Positions 45,176 through 53,365 of a stretch of DNA of 64,000 bases are shown one piece after another. Below the pieces are notes generated by a model. It was not told the origin of the DNA. It made no database searches and saw only the letters and a program-made list of their open reading frames with translations. The translations under genes were made by a program, and so were the position numbers. The stretch is from Jeotgalicoccus sp. (lineage in GTDB: Bacteria > Bacillota > Bacilli > Staphylococcales > Salinicoccaceae). Positions within the stretch are counted from its first letter, which is position 1. Each line of letters starts with the position of its first letter. The stretch spans positions 234,227 to 298,226 of the forward strand of contig DONT01000004.1 of assembly GCA_003513765.1 (NCBI GenBank), written 5' to 3'.

Positions 45176-46051
45176 ATGTTTAACAGTATAAATCAATTAA
45201 CAGAACGTGCACTGTCAGAAGGTATTTCTCTGTCTGAAGTAATGATCAGACAGGAAATGGAAGCGACGGGACAAAGTTACCTCGATATATATAATTTAAT
45301 GAAAACCAACTTAATGACGATGGAAGGTGCTGTCACAGAAGGCCTTGCAGGTGTAAATTCAACGACAGGTCTGACAGGGATGGACGCAGTCAAAATGCAA
45401 AAGTACATCGAGTCGGGCAAAGGGCTGAGCGGTGATCTTAACCTGATGGCGATTGCGTATGCAGTCAGTACGAACGAAGTAAACGCAGCAATGGGTAAAA
45501 TCTGTGCGACACCGACAGCAGGCTCTGCGGGCGTTGTGCCGGGTGTATTATTTGCGATGGTTAAAAAAGATCCATCGATTACAGAAGAACAGAAAATACG
45601 TTTCCTGTTTACTTCGGGTGCCTTCGGTTTTGTTGTAGCAAATAACGCAAGCATCTCAGGTGCTGCAGGCGGCTGCCAGGCGGAAATCGGCAGTGCCAGC
45701 GCAATGGCAGCAGCCGCCCTCGTTGAACTCGCAGGCGGTACGCCTGACATGAGTGCTCATGCATTCGCGATTGCAATGAAAAATATGCTGGGGCTCGTGT
45801 GTGATCCTGTGGCAGGTCTCGTTGAAGTGCCATGTGTTAAACGTAACGCAGCAGGCGCAACGAACGCACTGACTGCAGCGGATATGGCTTTAGCTGGTAT
45901 TGAATCACGAATTCCTGCTGACGAAGTGATCGAAGCAATGTACAAGATTGGTTTAACAATGCCATCGGCATTACGTGAAACAGGACGCGGCGGACTTGCT
46001 GCAACTCCGACGGGAGAACGCTTGAAAGCTGAACTTTTCGGTGCGAAATAA
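45176..46051 (+). CDS. sdaAA: L-serine dehydratase, iron-sulfur-dependent, alpha subunit
   Basis: A 291-residue catalytic subunit. CATPTAGSAGVVPGVL, GAAGGCQAEIGSASAMAA and GLVCDPVAGLVEVPCVKRN carry the cluster Cys residues. It follows sdaAB by 3 bases, with CAGGAGG upstream, and shares one base with recG. The sdaAB-sdaAA-recG order fits the staphylococcal pattern. Confidence 0.95.
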   Translation: MFNSINQLTERALSEGISLSEVMIRQEMEATGQSYLDIYNLMKTNLMTMEGAVTEGLAGVNSTTGLTGMDAVKMQKYIESGKGLSGDLNLMAIAYAVSTNEVNAAMGKICATPTAGSAGVVPGVLFAMVKKDPSITEEQKIRFLFTSGAFGFVVANNASISGAAGGCQAEIGSASAMAAAALVELAGGTPDMSAHAFAIAMKNMLGLVCDPVAGLVEVPCVKRNAAGATNALTAADMALAGIESRIPADEVIEAMYKIGLTMPSALRETGRGGLAATPTGERLKAELFGAK

Positions 46052-48018
46052 TGAGCGGCATTCACGTCGTTCAAAGTCCCGATAGAAGTATTAAAGAATT
46101 AAAAGGCGTCGGCGACAAGGTGGCAGAGAAATTGTTTGCTTTAGAAATTACGGGCATGAACGATGTGCTCTTCTGCCTGCCGGCGGGCTACATAGATCAC
46201 AGCGTCGTCAATTTAAATGAAGCAGAAGATGGTGCAAATCTGACAGTTGAAGGTACGGTAAAAACAGAACCGCAGATCGCTTTTTTCCGTAAAGGTAAAA
46301 GCCGCCTGACATTCTTTATGGATGTCGACGGTATTTACGTCAAAGTGACATTTTTTAATCAGCCGTATTTAAAGAGTAAAATCATCAATGGTGAATTTGC
46401 ACGGCTCTACGGTAAATTTAACCGCAATAAGCTTGAAATTAACGGCACGAAATTAATTTTTGAAGCCGGCGGCGGCTACCAGGTGAAATACCCGCTCGGC
46501 GGTGTCATGCAGGCAAAAACTTTCCAGAAAATTGTCCGTTCGGCTTTTGAGACCGCAACGTTTAATGTCGATCTGCCGGAGGATTTAAAGCGGAAGTACA
46601 AACTGATGCCGGTGCGTGATGCGCTGTATGCACTGCACTTCCCGGACAGCCACGCAATGGTCGATGCTGCCAGGCGGACGATTAAATTTTATGAGCTGTA
46701 CCACTATCAGCTTAAAATTATGGAGCGCCGTCAAAAAGAACGGGTCAGAAACGAAAGATTTATAGTCGACTATAAAATCGATGAGCTGAGAGAATTTATC
46801 GACACGCTGCCGTTTGAATTAACAGGTGACCAGAAAAAAAGTGTCAATGATATATGCCGTGACTTTAAGCAGAATATATCGATGCACCGGCTCCTCCAGG
46901 GGGATGTGGGGAGTGGTAAAACGATAGTCGCCGGAATTTGTGTCTACGCAGTAAAAACAATCGGCGAGCAGAGTGCCGTGATGGTGCCGACAGAAGTGCT
47001 GGCGAATCAGCACTATGAAAGCTTTAAAGATACGTACGGAGATAAATTGACGATTGCTAAACTTACGGGGACGACGAAACCAGCCGAGAAACGAGAAATA
47101 CTTTCCAGGCTGGCTGCAGGTGAAATCGATCTTTTAGTCGGGACGCATTCGCTGATAGAGGACGACGTTGTATTCGACCGCCTGTCATTTATAATTACCG
47201 ATGAGCAGCACCGGTTTGGTGTGAATCAGCGGGAAAAACTGAATAACAAGGCTTACCGAAAAAACGTGCTGTACATGACCGCAACACCGATTCCGAGAAC
47301 TTTATCGATTACATCTTACGGCGATATGGACGTTTCCGTAATTCGCGAAATGCCGAAGGGCCGTATTCCCATCGACACAGAATGGCGCGGCTTTAAAGAA
47401 ATCGACTACGTGCTGGAGTTCGTTAAATCCGAAATCGATAAAGGGCACAGCGCTTATATCGTTGCGCCTTTAATCGAAGAGTCGGAGACGCTCGATTTGA
47501 AAAACGTCTATGAAATTTACGAAATTTTTGAAGAATACTTTAGTCCGGAAGATGTCGTTTTAGTCCACGGACGGATGAAAGCTGAAGAGAAAAATGAAGC
47601 AATGCGTTCGTTTGAAGCGCTGGAAAAACCGCTGCTTGTCTCGACGACGGTAATCGAAGTCGGTATTAACGTGCCGAACGCGACTGCGATTGTCATATTT
47701 AATGCTGAACGTTTCGGACTGTCTACGCTGCACCAGCTGCGCGGGCGGGTCGGGAGAAGCAGTAAAAAGAGTTACTGTATTTTAGTCAGCGATCCGGCAA
47801 CGGAAAATGCGAAACAACGTATGGATATTATGACGAGCACGACGGACGGTTTCGTCTTAAGTGAACGCGACCTTGAAATGAGGGGGCCCGGAGATTACTT
47901 CGGCGTGCGCCAAAGCGGACTGCCTCAGTTTAAAGTAGCGGATATTACTGAAGACTACAGAATACTTGAAGTCGCGCGTGAAGAAGCGGTTAAAGTATAT
48001 GAAAGTAATCATTTATAA
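46051..48018 (+). CDS. recG: ATP-dependent DNA helicase RecG
   Basis: A 655-residue branched-DNA translocase. The N-terminal wedge domain (about 60-150) is followed by Walker A LLQGDVGSGKT, DEQHRFG (motif II), TATPIPRTL (motif III) and LRGRVGRSSKKSYC (motif VI), and the TRG-type end FKVADITEDYRIL. It is slightly short of the usual 680, mainly at the N-terminus. It rescues stalled forks. Confidence 0.95.
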   Translation: MSGIHVVQSPDRSIKELKGVGDKVAEKLFALEITGMNDVLFCLPAGYIDHSVVNLNEAEDGANLTVEGTVKTEPQIAFFRKGKSRLTFFMDVDGIYVKVTFFNQPYLKSKIINGEFARLYGKFNRNKLEINGTKLIFEAGGGYQVKYPLGGVMQAKTFQKIVRSAFETATFNVDLPEDLKRKYKLMPVRDALYALHFPDSHAMVDAARRTIKFYELYHYQLKIMERRQKERVRNERFIVDYKIDELREFIDTLPFELTGDQKKSVNDICRDFKQNISMHRLLQGDVGSGKTIVAGICVYAVKTIGEQSAVMVPTEVLANQHYESFKDTYGDKLTIAKLTGTTKPAEKREILSRLAAGEIDLLVGTHSLIEDDVVFDRLSFIITDEQHRFGVNQREKLNNKAYRKNVLYMTATPIPRTLSITSYGDMDVSVIREMPKGRIPIDTEWRGFKEIDYVLEFVKSEIDKGHSAYIVAPLIEESETLDLKNVYEIYEIFEEYFSPEDVVLVHGRMKAEEKNEAMRSFEALEKPLLVSTTVIEVGINVPNATAIVIFNAERFGLSTLHQLRGRVGRSSKKSYCILVSDPATENAKQRMDIMTSTTDGFVLSERDLEMRGPGDYFGVRQSGLPQFKVADITEDYRILEVAREEAVKVYESNHL

Positions 48019-48044
48019 AATGCGCAGATGACTGGAGGGAACCC

Positions 48045-48665
48045 ATGAGAGTATTAGTAAGAACCGCTGGTGTATTAATGATTCTAGCTGCAATCGTGCT
48101 GTTTTTCTGGCAGGATATACGCGAATATTTTACCGATCAGGTCAACGACCGTTTAATAACCGCCTACCAGGACGGTGAAGATGATGTTAAGTTAAACCCG
48201 ATTGAAACATTCGTCACCGGTGTCCAGCAGGACACTGAAGTTAATATCGGTGACGATATGGCGGGGGTTCTTGAGATTGCCAGTGCTGATATACTTGAAC
48301 CGGTGTACAGGGGACCTCTGTCAGAAGAGAAATTGCGCAATGGTGTGAGCTTTTTAGAAGACACGGACAATCTTGAGATGCAGAACATTCCAATAGCAGG
48401 CCACCGGGTCGAAGGTGCCGGCATCCGCTTCAACTATATTGACCGCGCGAGCATCGGCGACGAGATAAACTTTATTACCCGTGATGAAACCCGGGTCTAT
48501 GAAATTACTGAAATGTTCGAAGTCGATCCGTCAGAAGTCGGCGTCCTCGATCAGACCCCAGGCGATCCGCAGGAACTCACACTGATTACATGTGAGGAAT
48601 ACAATCCGGAAACGCTGCTGTTTGAGAAGCGGCTGATAGTGAAAGCGGAAATTGTTGAGAGCTAA
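48045..48665 (+). CDS. srtA: Class A sortase
   Basis: A 206-residue transpeptidase: N-terminal signal-anchor (about 7-22), then the sortase beta barrel with catalytic His120 in IPIAGHR, Cys183 in LTLITCEEYNP, and Arg196 in FEKRLIV. It would attach LPXTG proteins to the wall. GGAGGG precedes the ATG. It lies between recG and fapR, which are adjacent in S. aureus; this is an unusual place for srtA. Confidence 0.92.
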   Translation: MRVLVRTAGVLMILAAIVLFFWQDIREYFTDQVNDRLITAYQDGEDDVKLNPIETFVTGVQQDTEVNIGDDMAGVLEIASADILEPVYRGPLSEEKLRNGVSFLEDTDNLEMQNIPIAGHRVEGAGIRFNYIDRASIGDEINFITRDETRVYEITEMFEVDPSEVGVLDQTPGDPQELTLITCEEYNPETLLFEKRLIVKAEIVES

Positions 48666-48713
48666 GTCTATTGATCGGTGAGCGCTGGTAAATTTTAAAT
48701 TATATAAACTATT

Positions 48714-48755
48714 AAGCATCTGAATCCCTTTATCGAGTGGATTTAGGTGCTTTTT
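48714..48755 (+). terminator. Terminator after srtA
   Basis: AGCATCTGAATCC (48715-48727) pairs with GGATTTAGGTGCT (48739-48751) with two G-T pairs, loop of 11, then five T and ATATT. Confidence 0.85.
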
Positions 48756-48819
48756 ATATTGGGCTGTGACGAGAATAACCCCATAACACTCGACAGAGTT
48801 TTCAGCGTGTTTCCCGGGC

Positions 48820-48901
48820 GACAGTGTCTGACAAACCCATTTATCGGACAGTGTCGTTTCTACAGTGTCTGACAAACCCATTTATCGGACAGTGTCGTTT
48901 C
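48820..48901. repeat. Two tandem copies of a 41-base imperfect palindrome
   Basis: The 40-base unit starting ACAGTGTCTGACAAA and ending TTTATCGGACAGTGTCGTTTC occurs at 48821-48860 and identically at 48862-48901. Each unit can fold, since GACAGTGTCTGACAAA faces TTTATCGGACAGTGTC (13 of 16 pairs plus one G-T). A third, inverted copy is at 63956-63997. The surrounding interval 48756-49056 holds no gene; only these repeats, the fapR promoter and its operator were seen there. Confidence 0.9.
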
Positions 48902-48973
48902 CGACATTCAACGGTAAACTTTAAAAACTCGATCAGATTCCACGGCGAAATTTAAAATACTTTCCCAAATTAA

Positions 48974-49002
48974 TTGAAATCAGTGACGAGGTTTTATATA
49001 CT
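48974..49002 (+). promoter_or_regulatory. Sigma-A promoter for the fapR operon
   Basis: TTGAAA (48974-48979), 17 bases, TATACT (48997-49002). Transcription would begin near 49009, so the FapR site at 49026 lies just inside the transcript. Confidence 0.7.
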
Positions 49003-49025
49003 GATTCTAGTGTTATATATAGATA

Positions 49026-49042
49026 TTAATACCAACTACTAA
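49026..49042 (+). promoter_or_regulatory. FapR operator
   Basis: TTAATACCAACTACTAA matches the 17-base FapR box as known from Bacillus and Staphylococcus (TTAGTACC-N-TACTAA type). Placed downstream of the start site, it would block transcription of fapR-plsX-fabD-fabG until malonyl-CoA releases FapR. Confidence 0.8.
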
Positions 49043-49056
49043 AAAGAGGAATCAGA

Positions 49057-49620
49057 ATGGTGAAGCTAAGAAAACAGGAGCGTCAATCGAGTTTAGAGTC
49101 TCATATTTCCGAGGATCCGTTTTTAACGGATGAGCAGCTGGCGAATATTTTCGGTGTGTCGATTCAAACGATACGTCTTGACCGGCTGGAACTGAACATT
49201 CCTGAGCTGCGTGCACGCATTAAAAATGTAGCGCGTGAGGGTGTGGATAAGATCCGCTCACTTTCTATCCAGGAAGTAGTCGGAGAGATTATCGATATTG
49301 AACTTAATAAGAGCGCGCTGTCGCTTTTTATCGTTGAAGAGAGTCATGTGTTTGAAAAGAATCATATTGCACGGGGACATTTTCTGTTCGCGCAGGCGAA
49401 CTCGCTCTGTGTCGCTTTGATCGACGAACCGCTGGCGTTAACGCAGCATGCGGCGGTGGATTTTAAGCGTCCGGCGAAATTAAACGATAAAGTCGTTGCG
49501 AAAGCGAAAGTTACAGCGATGGACAATAATAAAGCGCACATCGAAGTGAAATCAAAAGTCGATGGCAAAGTAATTTTTACTGGTAAATTTGAAATGTATT
49601 ATAAAGATGAAGGTGAATAA
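49057..49620 (+). CDS. fapR: Fatty acid and phospholipid synthesis repressor FapR
   Basis: A 187-residue regulator: N-terminal DeoR-like helix-turn-helix (about 10-55, LTDEQLANIFGVSIQTIRLDRLELNI-like) joined by a helix to a hotdog domain (about 75-185) with ARGHFLFAQANSL that binds malonyl-CoA. It represses lipid genes including its own operon through the site at 49026-49042. GAGGA precedes the ATG. plsX follows by 3 bases. Confidence 0.95.
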   Translation: MVKLRKQERQSSLESHISEDPFLTDEQLANIFGVSIQTIRLDRLELNIPELRARIKNVAREGVDKIRSLSIQEVVGEIIDIELNKSALSLFIVEESHVFEKNHIARGHFLFAQANSLCVALIDEPLALTQHAAVDFKRPAKLNDKVVAKAKVTAMDNNKAHIEVKSKVDGKVIFTGKFEMYYKDEGE

Positions 49621-49623
49621 ACG

Positions 49624-50607
49624 ATGGCTAAAATTGCTGTAGATTTAATGGGCGGAGACAAGGCTCCGAAAGCGATAGAAGAAGGTATACTCCAGGCGGT
49701 GGAAATTTTTGAAGATGTAGAGATTCTGGCATACGGCATGGCGGGCAGCTACAGCGGGAACCATCCGCGTGTAACGTTCATCGAAGTGACTGAGAAAATT
49801 GAATCGGAAGATGATCCGGTGAAATCTGTCAGACGTAAAAAAGACAGTTCGCTCGTTAGGGCAGTGAAGGCTGTAGCCGACGGCCAAGCGGATGCGATTG
49901 TATCAGCGGGTAATACCGGAGCTATTATGAGTGCCGGACTGTTTGGCGTTAAACGCATTAAAGGAATTGAACGTCCTGCAATTACGACCATGCTGCCGAC
50001 AACTTCCGGCAAAGGTATGCTGATGCTTGATATGGGTGCGAACTCTGAAAACAAACCAAACCATTTACTGCAGTTTGCACAGATGGCAAGCGTGTATATG
50101 GAAAATATTGAAGGACGTAAAAATCCGTCAATCGGTTTAATTAACAACGGCAGTGAAGAAATTAAAGGAACTGAACTGACGAAAGAAACATACCAGCTGT
50201 TAAAACACAGCGGTCTGAACTTCAAAGGATTCTTTGAAACACGCGATATTTTAACAGGTGATGTCGATATTGCTGTGACTGACGGCTTTACCGGCAACGT
50301 CGTGTTAAAAACAATCGAAGGTACTTCATCAAGCCTGCTTGGCGAAGTGAAAAAAATCATGATGAAAAATCCGGTGAACAAACTTGCGGCACTGGCAATG
50401 AAGAATGATTTCCAGGAACTTAAAAACATGCTCGACTACAGACAATTCGGCGGCGCGCCATTGATGGGACTGCAGGGCAATGTTATTAAAGCTCATGGTT
50501 CATCGGACGCGACTGCAATCGTCAACGCCGTTAAACAGGCGAAGATTATGGCGGACTCAGGCACAATCGACAAAATAAAAGACTTAATAGGTGAAACAAA
50601 TGAGTAA
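49624..50607 (+). CDS. plsX: Phosphate acyltransferase PlsX
   Basis: A 327-residue peripheral membrane enzyme making acyl-phosphate from acyl-ACP for PlsY. IAVDLMGGDKAPKAIEEG, SAGNTGAIMSAGLFGVKRI and the late YRQFGGAPLMGLQGNVIKAHGSSDA are PlsX signatures. It is the link between FASII and phospholipids, and FakA feeds the same acyl-phosphate pool. AAGGTGA lies 8 bases before the ATG; it overlaps fabD by 8 bases. Confidence 0.97.
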   Translation: MAKIAVDLMGGDKAPKAIEEGILQAVEIFEDVEILAYGMAGSYSGNHPRVTFIEVTEKIESEDDPVKSVRRKKDSSLVRAVKAVADGQADAIVSAGNTGAIMSAGLFGVKRIKGIERPAITTMLPTTSGKGMLMLDMGANSENKPNHLLQFAQMASVYMENIEGRKNPSIGLINNGSEEIKGTELTKETYQLLKHSGLNFKGFFETRDILTGDVDIAVTDGFTGNVVLKTIEGTSSSLLGEVKKIMMKNPVNKLAALAMKNDFQELKNMLDYRQFGGAPLMGLQGNVIKAHGSSDATAIVNAVKQAKIMADSGTIDKIKDLIGETNE

Positions 50608-51508
50608 ATTAATAATTTTTCCGGGACAAGGTGCCCAGTACGGAGGTATGGCAAAAGATTTATACGAACAAAACGATAAATCCCGCGCTGTGCTCGACGA
50701 AATTTTTTCATATGTTGATTTCGATTTAAAAGAAATTATGTTCAGTGAAGAAGACGCACGTTTAAACGATACTAAATATACGCAGCCGGCATTATTCGCA
50801 CATAGTCTTGCGGTGCTTGCGGCGACAGGTCTTAAAGGCGACTACCTACTCGGACACTCACTTGGTGAACTTCCGGCACTTGTACACGCTGGTGTAGTAA
50901 CGCTTCGTGACGGAGTGAAACTCGTCACAACACGCGGTGAATTAATGAGCCGGGCAGACAGCGGGGCAATGGCAGCGGTTATCGGCATGGGCTTTAAGGA
51001 CCTTGAAGAAGCATGCATCAGCGTGTCGGATGACAGCTCAAAAGTTGCGCCGGCAAACATTAACGCACCGGACCAGGTCGTTGTATCAGGAGATACGGAT
51101 GCAGTTGAGCGTTTTAAAGAGCTTGCGAAAGAACGCGGTGCACGCCGCATTATTCCATTAAAAGTATCGGGTGCTTTTCACTCGCACTTAATGGAACCTG
51201 CACGTAAAGAGTTTAAATCATTTGTCGATACGATTGACTTTAACGATGCACAAATTCCGGTTATTCAAAACGTCAGCGCACAGGCTGAAACGGATGCAGC
51301 AGCGATTAAACATCAGTTTGTTGAGCAAATTACACATCCGGTACGTTTTGTGGAATGTGTTGAGACTGCTGCGGAACTTGGTGTAACAGAAGCAGTTGAA
51401 GTCGGACCGAAGAAAGTTCAGTCCGGACTGGTGCGTAAAATCACGAAAGAAATATCTACTTCAAATATCGATACATTCGAACAGGCAGAGGTGTTTTTAA
51501 ATGAGTAA
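50600..51508 (+). CDS. fabD: Malonyl-CoA:ACP transacylase
   Basis: A 302-residue transacylase loading malonate onto ACP. Catalytic Ser87 lies in GHSLGE, the oxyanion loop is FPGQGAQYGGM, and the catalytic His is in SGAFHSHLM. ATG 50600 is chosen with TAGGTGA upstream; GTG 50591 is inside that ribosome site. It overlaps both neighbours. Confidence 0.96.
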   Translation: MSKLIIFPGQGAQYGGMAKDLYEQNDKSRAVLDEIFSYVDFDLKEIMFSEEDARLNDTKYTQPALFAHSLAVLAATGLKGDYLLGHSLGELPALVHAGVVTLRDGVKLVTTRGELMSRADSGAMAAVIGMGFKDLEEACISVSDDSSKVAPANINAPDQVVVSGDTDAVERFKELAKERGARRIIPLKVSGAFHSHLMEPARKEFKSFVDTIDFNDAQIPVIQNVSAQAETDAAAIKHQFVEQITHPVRFVECVETAAELGVTEAVEVGPKKVQSGLVRKITKEISTSNIDTFEQAEVFLNE

Positions 51509-52238
51509 AATAGCATTGGTTACAGGTGCATCACGCGGAATCGGCCGCGAAATCGCGCTGACGCTGGCTGAAGACGGCCATACGGTTATCGTGAACTATT
51601 CAGGTTCAAAAGATAAAGCGGACGCTGTTGTTAATGAAATCGAATCAAACGGCGGCACTGCTGAAAGTTATCAGTGTCACGTCCAGAACGCAGATGACGT
51701 GAAGGCAATGATTAAACATATTACAGATACGTACGGTTCAATCGATATCGTTGTCAACAACGCTGGAATTACCCGCGACAATCTTCTGATGCGCATGAAA
51801 GAGGAAGAGTTCGACGACGTTGTAGATGTCAATTTGAAAGGTGTCTTTAACGTTATTAAGAGCGTGTCACGTCCGATGATCCGTCAGAAATCCGGCAGCA
51901 TTGTAAACATCTCAAGCATCGTCGGGTCACTCGGCAATGCGGGACAGACGAACTACGTTGCAACAAAAGCGGCAATCGACGGCATGACGAAATCAGTGGC
52001 ACGTGAACTGGCATCAAAAAATATTACTGTTAACGGTGTGGCACCCGGTTTTATTAAAAGTGATATGACAGATGTACTTGGAGACGACATTAAAGACGGC
52101 ATGCTGCAGCAGATTCCACTGAAACATTTCGGTGACACAAAAGATATTGCGAATGCTGTCAGTTTCTTAACGAGCGACAAAGCATCTTATATCACAGGAC
52201 AGGTAATACACGTCAACGGCGGTATGTACATGGGTTAA
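51501..52238 (+). CDS. fabG: 3-oxoacyl-ACP reductase
   Basis: A 245-residue short-chain dehydrogenase of FASII. NADP motif TGASRGIG at 8-15, NNAG, catalytic Ser139, Tyr152 and Lys156 (YVATK), and the C-terminal GQVIHVNGGMYMG. It overlaps fabD by 8 bases and has CAGAGG upstream. acpP follows 35 bases later. Confidence 0.97.
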   Translation: MSKIALVTGASRGIGREIALTLAEDGHTVIVNYSGSKDKADAVVNEIESNGGTAESYQCHVQNADDVKAMIKHITDTYGSIDIVVNNAGITRDNLLMRMKEEEFDDVVDVNLKGVFNVIKSVSRPMIRQKSGSIVNISSIVGSLGNAGQTNYVATKAAIDGMTKSVARELASKNITVNGVAPGFIKSDMTDVLGDDIKDGMLQQIPLKHFGDTKDIANAVSFLTSDKASYITGQVIHVNGGMYMG

Positions 52239-52273
52239 AAGCTGTGATATTATTTAAGGGAGGTGAAGAAACA

Positions 52274-52513
52274 ATGGCTAATATTGACAAAATTAAAGAC
52301 ATCATCGTTGACAAACTTGGAATCGATGAAGAAAAAGTAACACCGGAAGCATCTTTCAAAGATGATCTTGGTGCTGACTCACTTGATATCGCTGAACTAG
52401 TGATGGAACTTGAAGATGAGTTTGATATGGAAATTCCTGATGAGGAAGCTGAAAAAATCAACACAGTAGGCGACGCATTGAATTTCATTGACAAAATAGA
52501 AAAAGAACAATAA
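52274..52513 (+). CDS. acpP: Acyl carrier protein
   Basis: A 79-residue acidic carrier; Ser36 in GADSLDIAELV receives phosphopantetheine. ATG 52274 is chosen with GGGAGGTGAAG upstream; the earlier in-frame start at 52244 would place that ribosome site inside the coding part. It is the last gene before the terminator of the lipid operon. Confidence 0.97.
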   Translation: MANIDKIKDIIVDKLGIDEEKVTPEASFKDDLGADSLDIAELVMELEDEFDMEIPDEEAEKINTVGDALNFIDKIEKEQ

Positions 52514-52521
52514 AACACTTG

Positions 52522-52556
52522 AAAAATCCACTTATGATGAAGTGGATTTTTCTTTG
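52522..52556 (+). terminator. Terminator after acpP
   Basis: A 12-base perfect stem, AAAAATCCACTT (52522-52533) with AAGTGGATTTTT (52540-52551), loop ATGATG, then CTTTG. Its end touches the next promoter's -35. Confidence 0.88.
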
Positions 52557-52582
52557 TGAATAAATGCAGAAAATAGTAAAAT
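52554..52582 (+). promoter_or_regulatory. Promoter for rnc-smc-ftsY
   Basis: TTGTGA (52554-52559), 17 bases, TAAAAT (52577-52582), 15 bases before the rnc start. The very short leader is unusual but GAGGTGG still lies downstream of the -10. Confidence 0.5.
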
Positions 52583-52597
52583 GAATGAGGTGGATAT

Positions 52598-53359
52598 ATG
52601 GACTTCCAAATAGTGCTGGACAAAGTTAAAACGGATTCGGCAGCACAAATGAAACTGGAAAAATTTAATGTGAAATTTAAAGAATTTGCGGACAAAGTTA
52701 ATATTAAAGTCGACAGAATCGGTCTTTATCAGCAGGCATTTATGCACAGTTCTTATATTAATGATTTAGGACTCGATAAAAGGTATAACAATGAGCGGCT
52801 CGAATTTCTCGGCGATGCAGTACTAGAATTGATGGTATCAGATCATATTTTTAACAAATACGAAGAATTGCCTGAGGGCAGACTGACAAAACTTCGTGCG
52901 AATATCGTGTGTGAACCTTCACTTGTAGTATTTGCCTCGAAACTCGATATGCCGGTATTAATCCTGCTCGGACGCGGCGAAGAAAAAACAGGCGGCAGAA
53001 GCCGTCCGTCGATAGTGAGCGATGCGTTTGAAGCATTTTTAGGTGCACTGTATTTAGATCAGGGGAACGAAGGCGCATGGCAATTTTTAAGCGACTTCGT
53101 CTTCCCGCATATTTCATCTGAGGACTATAATGCAGTCATCGACTATAAAACGATGCTGCAGGAATATTCTCATCAGGCGTTTTCAGAAAGCGTCACATAC
53201 GAACTCGTCAGCTCGACGGGGCCGAGCCACCACCGCCAGTTTGAAACAGAAGTTTCAATTGGTGATAAAGTGCACGGCACCGGTGCGGGTTTATCGAAAA
53301 AAGAATCAGAACAACAAGCAGCTAAAAGTGCATTGAAAGCACTTGGCCAAGAGGTGTAG
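52598..53359 (+). CDS. rnc: Ribonuclease III
   Basis: A 253-residue double-strand RNA endonuclease. The signature NERLEFLGDAVLELMVSD carries metal-binding Glu/Asp; the second site is VSDAFEAFLGALYLD. The C-terminal dsRBD (about 180-250) ends SKKESEQQAAKSALKAL. GAGGTGG precedes the ATG. rnc-smc-ftsY is a conserved Firmicute order. Confidence 0.97.
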   Translation: MDFQIVLDKVKTDSAAQMKLEKFNVKFKEFADKVNIKVDRIGLYQQAFMHSSYINDLGLDKRYNNERLEFLGDAVLELMVSDHIFNKYEELPEGRLTKLRANIVCEPSLVVFASKLDMPVLILLGRGEEKTGGRSRPSIVSDAFEAFLGALYLDQGNEGAWQFLSDFVFPHISSEDYNAVIDYKTMLQEYSHQAFSESVTYELVSSTGPSHHRQFETEVSIGDKVHGTGAGLSKKESEQQAAKSALKALGQEV

Positions 53360-53365
53360 GGACAT

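Noticed and set aside
48531..48881. 116-residue minus-strand open frame across the srtA end and the tandem repeat
   Set aside because: It crosses a coding end, a terminator and repeat copies; part of its sequence is just translated palindrome.
48820..48901. CRISPR array
   Set aside because: Only two units separated by a single base; there are no spacers and no cas genes.
49749..50429. 226-residue open frame on the minus strand opposite plsX
   Set aside because: It mirrors a highly conserved gene, has no ribosome site or family motif, and its Ser-rich composition is typical of an antisense shadow.
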